NCBI GenBank assembly: GCA_002005505.1
Contig: KV908380.1
Location: forward strand, 564,036-574,035
Origin: Botryococcus braunii
Lineage: Eukaryota > Chlorophyta > Trebouxiophyceae
DNA length: 10,000 nucleotides
Direction of reading: 5' to 3'
Position numbers and translations under genes: made by a program. Below, piece after piece: positions 1-10,000 of this stretch. How positions within the stretch are numbered: the stretch's first letter is position 1; every line of letters starts with the position of its first letter. The notes under the pieces were generated by a model. It was not told the origin of the DNA. It searched no databases and saw nothing but the letters and a program-made list of their open reading frames with translations.

Positions 1-329
1 AGTAATTCTGCCCAGCATCTTCCTCCTCTTCCTCTGCCTTCCCCCTCCCCACCCTCCATTTATTCCGTAACTCACTCCCCAGCTGACTAATCCCTTTCAG
101 CCCTCTCACTCTACGATGAAAAGAGCGTGTTTTATAGGTTACGCATGTTGCGATCCTAATTTGGGAGGTTTGGTAGAAAGTACATTAAGCTTTCTCCTCT
201 TCCGTTTTAAGACAACTTTAGAACCATCCTTCCTGGGGAGACTGGAGAGGGGAGACGTACTTGAGCCAGTCCTAATGGATTTTGATGCATCCCGTGTGTT
301 ATGTTGTAGTTGGGGATCTTGAGGTTCAA

Positions 330-331
<2 letters not shown>

Positions 332-403
<72 letters not shown>
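332..403. repeat. (GT)36 microsatellite
   Basis: Uninterrupted alternating G and T over 72 bases. The perfection suggests an active, length-variable locus. Alternating purine-pyrimidine DNA of this length can adopt Z-form. Confidence 0.97.
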
Positions 404-405
<2 letters not shown>

Positions 406-741
406 ATGTGCAGTTTGAAGCTGTGGCAAGTGCTACCTGTAGCGTGTCAGATGGCAGCTTATTTAGTGTGATGCCGAAGTTGAGGTAAGACGGCTGCCAA
501 ACCCCTTCGTGGTCCTCACCCGGTGGCACCTGCACCCTCATCATCGTTACGTAGGCTAGACATAATCAACGGGGCCCCTTGAACGTGAGTTTACTCCCAG
601 AAAGTTCGGGGTTACACAGGCAAGACGACTTTTGGTTTCAGGCATGCTGACCAGGCTGGCTTCTTTCAGGGGGTGAGAACCACCAAGGAACATCCTAAGC
701 AAGGAGAACGAACTATCTATTGATCGATGTTTTGCAATGGC

Positions 742-760
742 TTATTACCAGCTGTAATAA
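742..760. repeat. Inverted repeat, 7-bp arms
   Basis: TTATTAC and GTAATAA flank a 5-base centre (CAGCT). It lies 5 bases before the perfect palindrome at 766-785. Confidence 0.7.
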
Positions 761-765
761 CTGTT

Positions 766-785
766 TGATATGATATATCATATCA
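766..785. repeat. Perfect 20-bp palindrome
   Basis: TGATATGATATATCATATCA equals its own reverse complement, with no loop. It is AT-rich and followed by a further TATATA stretch. Confidence 0.85.
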
Positions 786-822
786 CATATATAGGCCCTA
801 AAGGCTTTTGCTCTTAACGCGA

Positions 823-945
823 TCAAGGGCCCAGGGGCTTTGAGCACTCCTTCACCAAGGCTCCAGCAGGTTGAACACGACTGATGTCACCCTTTGAAAG
901 AAGAGCTACAGCGTCACTCTTTGCCATATTGCTGGACGATGTATG
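823..945 (-). CDS. Candidate terminal exon
   Basis: After ACCACAG (946) a frame of 40 codons runs to TGA at 825-823, including MAKSDAVALLSKGD and AGALVKECSKPLGP. Its start phase (0) agrees with the ATG|GTGTGC donor at 1202. It has coding-like composition but no family match. Confidence 0.22.
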   Translation of the reverse strand, partial: HTSSSNMAKSDAVALLSKGDISRVQPAGALVKECSKPLGP

Positions 946-1202
946 CTGTGGTTGCATGCTTACTTCACAGCTATACTGCCTGAGGTGCCTGTTCCCTTCA
1001 ATTGGTGTTTAGGTAGTGTTAATCTCTAAATGTCAATTTGGAGTAGAACCTGCTGATCATTCTTGTCATGCCTTGGATCGACCTTATGCCGGTGCAAGAT
1101 AGATAGCATTTATTTTGCATTTCCCTCTTGAGGAGCTTCTCCACGAACCAGGGGCATGCAACACACCCTTGTAACATCCGCAGATTTACATTTCCTGCAC
1201 AC

Positions 1203-3391
<2,189 letters not shown>

Positions 3392-3940
3392 CTTCCACCC
3401 TTCTTGAGCTTTAAAACGGTTGCGGGAGGCTCCGTGCCAATGAAAGGTCTGGGCTCAGGAAACTCAATTCAAGATTTTAAAGACAAACTGGGAGGATCCG
3501 TTGGAGAACTGGAAAAGCAAGGGTGCTTTGAAACAAAGTCTAGATAGTTGATCAATGAGGGGTGTGGCCCCCTTACGGTTACTTGCAATTGCCGTCCAAC
3601 CTTATATCGTTTGCCAACAGAGTGGCATACGTCTGTTAGGGATTTGTCAGCACTGGTCATGGTGTCTGCTCACAGCTTGGATTGTGGCTGTCTGATTCAA
3701 CCTCCTTAGCCATGTCTCGCACGTGGATCGTATTTGGGATTGAATGCAGGTCTGGCCACAAGTCTGGCGACTGCTACTGATGGGAAAGCTACATATTTAG
3801 TGCATATACTGTTAATATTGTTAAAAAGCCCGTAATGGCGAATGCTTACGAGAAACGTGGTCTTCACGAAAGTACCAACAGCATTACGTGTCGCTACACT
3901 TCAGATACCATCCATCGATTAATTTTGGATACAAGTTCTG

Positions 3941-3954
3941 GCATGCTAGCATGC
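3941..3954. repeat. 14-bp palindrome, near copy at 4073
   Basis: GCATGCTAGCATGC is self-complementary. A nearly identical GCATGCTAGCATA occurs at 4073-4085, 132 bases away. Confidence 0.7.
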
Positions 3955-4455
3955 AATCCCTGTGAATGTAGTTGCATGCAGCCCTCAAAAGACGCCAAAT
4001 GAGTCGGCCTTTCTGCTGGTAGATGATACAATGAGAGGAAGAATGGTTGGGGCAGGGCAAAGCGCACAATGAGCATGCTAGCATACAAGAAGGGTGAACC
4101 AATAGGGCGCTTATCCGACAGGATTTCATTCCCGTTTGAACTGGAAAGCTGCCATCGGTGTCTTTGATGAAAAGTGGATATTGAAGTTTAACATTTAACC
4201 CTGTAATTAACATACATTCTCGAAGATGATCCGACGTTGTCCTCAAGGGTCCCCCCGCTTCTTACAAGCTGTCTTTACAAACTTGTTCTGCATGCACACT
4301 TCGGCGGTTTTGTCTTTCTTGAACGGACTGACAGAAAAACATTTATATCAGTAAGAACGTTCCTTCGAATGAATTCATCACCTGTACAGGGAGTCCATGA
4401 CTTCGCCAGGAAGACGGTGCCTTATCTTCCGTTCACAGCATTATATATCTAAGCC

Positions 4456-4475
4456 AGTCGTACAATTGTACGACT
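4456..4475. repeat. Perfect 20-bp palindrome
   Basis: AGTCGTACAATTGTACGACT reads the same on both strands with no loop. No gene or repeat borders it. Confidence 0.85.
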
Positions 4476-4646
4476 TGCAAGACCCAGGGAAGGAAAACCG
4501 TGCTTGTGTGACATGTGAGGTACGAAGGTCCATGGATGAGCATCATGGCCCTGATCTTTCTCCATGGCAGGGCCATCCCAAACTATCCCTTCGCACTTTT
4601 CCGGTACCCATCTAGATCTTGGCCCCCTTATAAGGCAGTTCATTTG

Positions 4647-4664
4647 GCAACATGATCATGTTGC
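4647..4664. repeat. Perfect 18-bp palindrome
   Basis: GCAACATGATCATGTTGC is fully self-complementary. It lies 171 bases from the 20-bp palindrome at 4456-4475. Confidence 0.85.
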
Positions 4665-5268
4665 GAAACAAAACACCAACCAAATCTTGTTGATTTTCTT
4701 CCCTGACACGTTCCAGTGGCCTAGGCATTTGTAGCACTAATATGGCACTGGCTTGCAAGTTGGCCATTCCATTTTATTGTAGGTAACACCACAACACTGG
4801 GTCTATCAAATGGCGCTGGGTTCGATCGTTTGCATCTCATTGTGCCCAGTTGGGCAGGGCAGATGTGATCTATTCCTTAGCTGTGGTCTTTTTCATCAAG
4901 GAGAAAACCAGCCAGAGCAAGGGTCAGCTCTCGACTTCAAGGTTCATGCCACGCAACATCTCACAGCCGCCTTCGGAGCGAGCTGCTGGTCCACTGCAGC
5001 AGCAATAATGAAAATGACACAGTGAGGAACAAACATTCCCCCCTCCACATCCTCCTCAACGGGTGCCGCTTGGTTTAAAAAAGCCCTTGAAAACTATTCA
5101 ACGAGGTCGCGCACGGCTGCTGCGCAAGTCCCCAAGAGCTTGAAACAAAAACACTTGGAAGGCCACGGACGGCTGTTGTCGTGCCAGCAAGACGGCGGAG
5201 CGGGGTCTTTCCTGTACAGTATACTTGGCAATCCAGGTTAACTGTACAAGCGATAGGAGCATGAATAA

Positions 5269-5288
5269 CCCCCCCCCCCCCGGGGGGG
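5269..5288. repeat. C13 run abutting G7 run
   Basis: Thirteen C are followed directly by seven G, so 5275-5288 is a perfect C7G7 palindrome. It lies about 190 bases beyond the stop of the mannosyltransferase, possibly in its 3' UTR. Confidence 0.9.
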
Positions 5289-5332
5289 CCGTCTCCCGGG
5301 ACGTCAACCTTCAACAACATTTTTGCACAGGG

Positions 5333-5444
5333 TGTGCCTCCCTCCCTCTCTCCCTCCCCCCCCCAACCCCATTCTTGCGCTACCCCTGCCCTATGCCGCT
5401 CTCTTCTTCCTACCCACCCCCGCTCCTTCCACCCCCTCATGCTC
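5333..5444. repeat. Pyrimidine-rich tract
   Basis: C and T dominate this stretch (CCTCCCTCCC blocks, CCCCCCCCC, CTTCTTCC). On the sense strand of the mannosyltransferase it is purine-rich and lies just downstream of the stop codon. Confidence 0.7.
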
Positions 5445-5476
5445 AAGCACTCACCCAGGCAGGCATAAAAAATGTG

Positions 5477-10000
<4,524 letters not shown>

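Larger units (their letters stand above)
1..822. other. Non-coding stretch, no gene seen
   Basis: No open frame here looks like protein; the frames overlapping 331-403 are translations of the GT array. Besides that array, the stretch holds a pyrimidine-rich start (about 19-58) and two adjacent inverted repeats at 742-760 and 766-785. Confidence 0.6.
3392..5476. other. Intergenic stretch, no convincing gene
   Basis: Open frames here are short and mostly lack coding character. Two minus-strand pieces deserve mention: 3660-3469 (contains VGKRYKVGRQLQVTVRG) and 4200-4130, which follows ATTACAG and reads LNVKLQYPLFIKDTDGSFPV. The second looks like an exon but has no clear donor or neighbour. The rest holds palindromes, a C/G run at 5269-5288 and a pyrimidine-rich tract at 5333-5444. 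No poly(A) signal for the mannosyltransferase was recognised with confidence. Confidence 0.5.

Noticed and set aside
139..544. Several open frames of 66-96 codons made of repeated HT or CV
   Set aside because: They are translations of the (GT)36 array plus flanks; no other protein-like signal.
4237..4615. Two overlapping plus-strand open frames of about 70 codons
   Set aside because: No splice partners, no recognisable motif, and one contains the 20-bp palindrome; treated as chance.

Overview
This is eukaryotic nuclear DNA: spliceosomal GT-AG introns, very long dinucleotide arrays, many 13-17 nt C or G runs, and protein similarity broken into short exons. The species cannot be fixed from the sequence. 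Introns of about 0.6-1.3 kb full of microsatellites argue against a compact yeast-like genome. An alga, another protist or a large-genome fungus would fit. A weak resemblance of a second gene to plant root-cap/VWD-like proteins hints at the green lineage, but only weakly.

The right half (5477-10000, minus strand) holds the one gene recognised with confidence: a CAP59/CMT1-type mannosyltransferase (GT69 family). Five coding exons can be read: 10000-9804, 8963-8874, 8243-8032, 7082-6977 and 5713-5477. They join in frame with matching phases (0, 0, 2, 0) and end in a TGA stop. Together they give the last ~279 residues; the N-terminus lies beyond the right edge of the window. Family motifs fall in the expected order, and two of them are completed only across splice junctions, which supports the model strongly. 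The four introns carry nearly all the repeats of this half, including a (CT)65-(CA)27 array, a (GA)45-(TA)10-(GATA) array, a degenerate minisatellite and several poly-C/poly-G runs.

The left part (about 823-3391, minus strand) holds a second, much less certain gene. Two exons (1894/1883-1752 and 1513-1203) look coding and join in frame across an intron containing (CA)34. They encode a beta-strand-rich segment I cannot name firmly. Further candidate exons at 3391-3197, 3040-2983, 2157-2098 and 945-823 can be chained in phase, but this is a hypothesis.

Between the genes (about 3392-5476) and at the left end (1-822) no convincing gene is visible. These parts contain a GT array, pyrimidine-rich tracts and several perfect 14-20 bp palindromes. 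No RNA genes, CRISPR arrays or recognisable transposon coding regions were seen.
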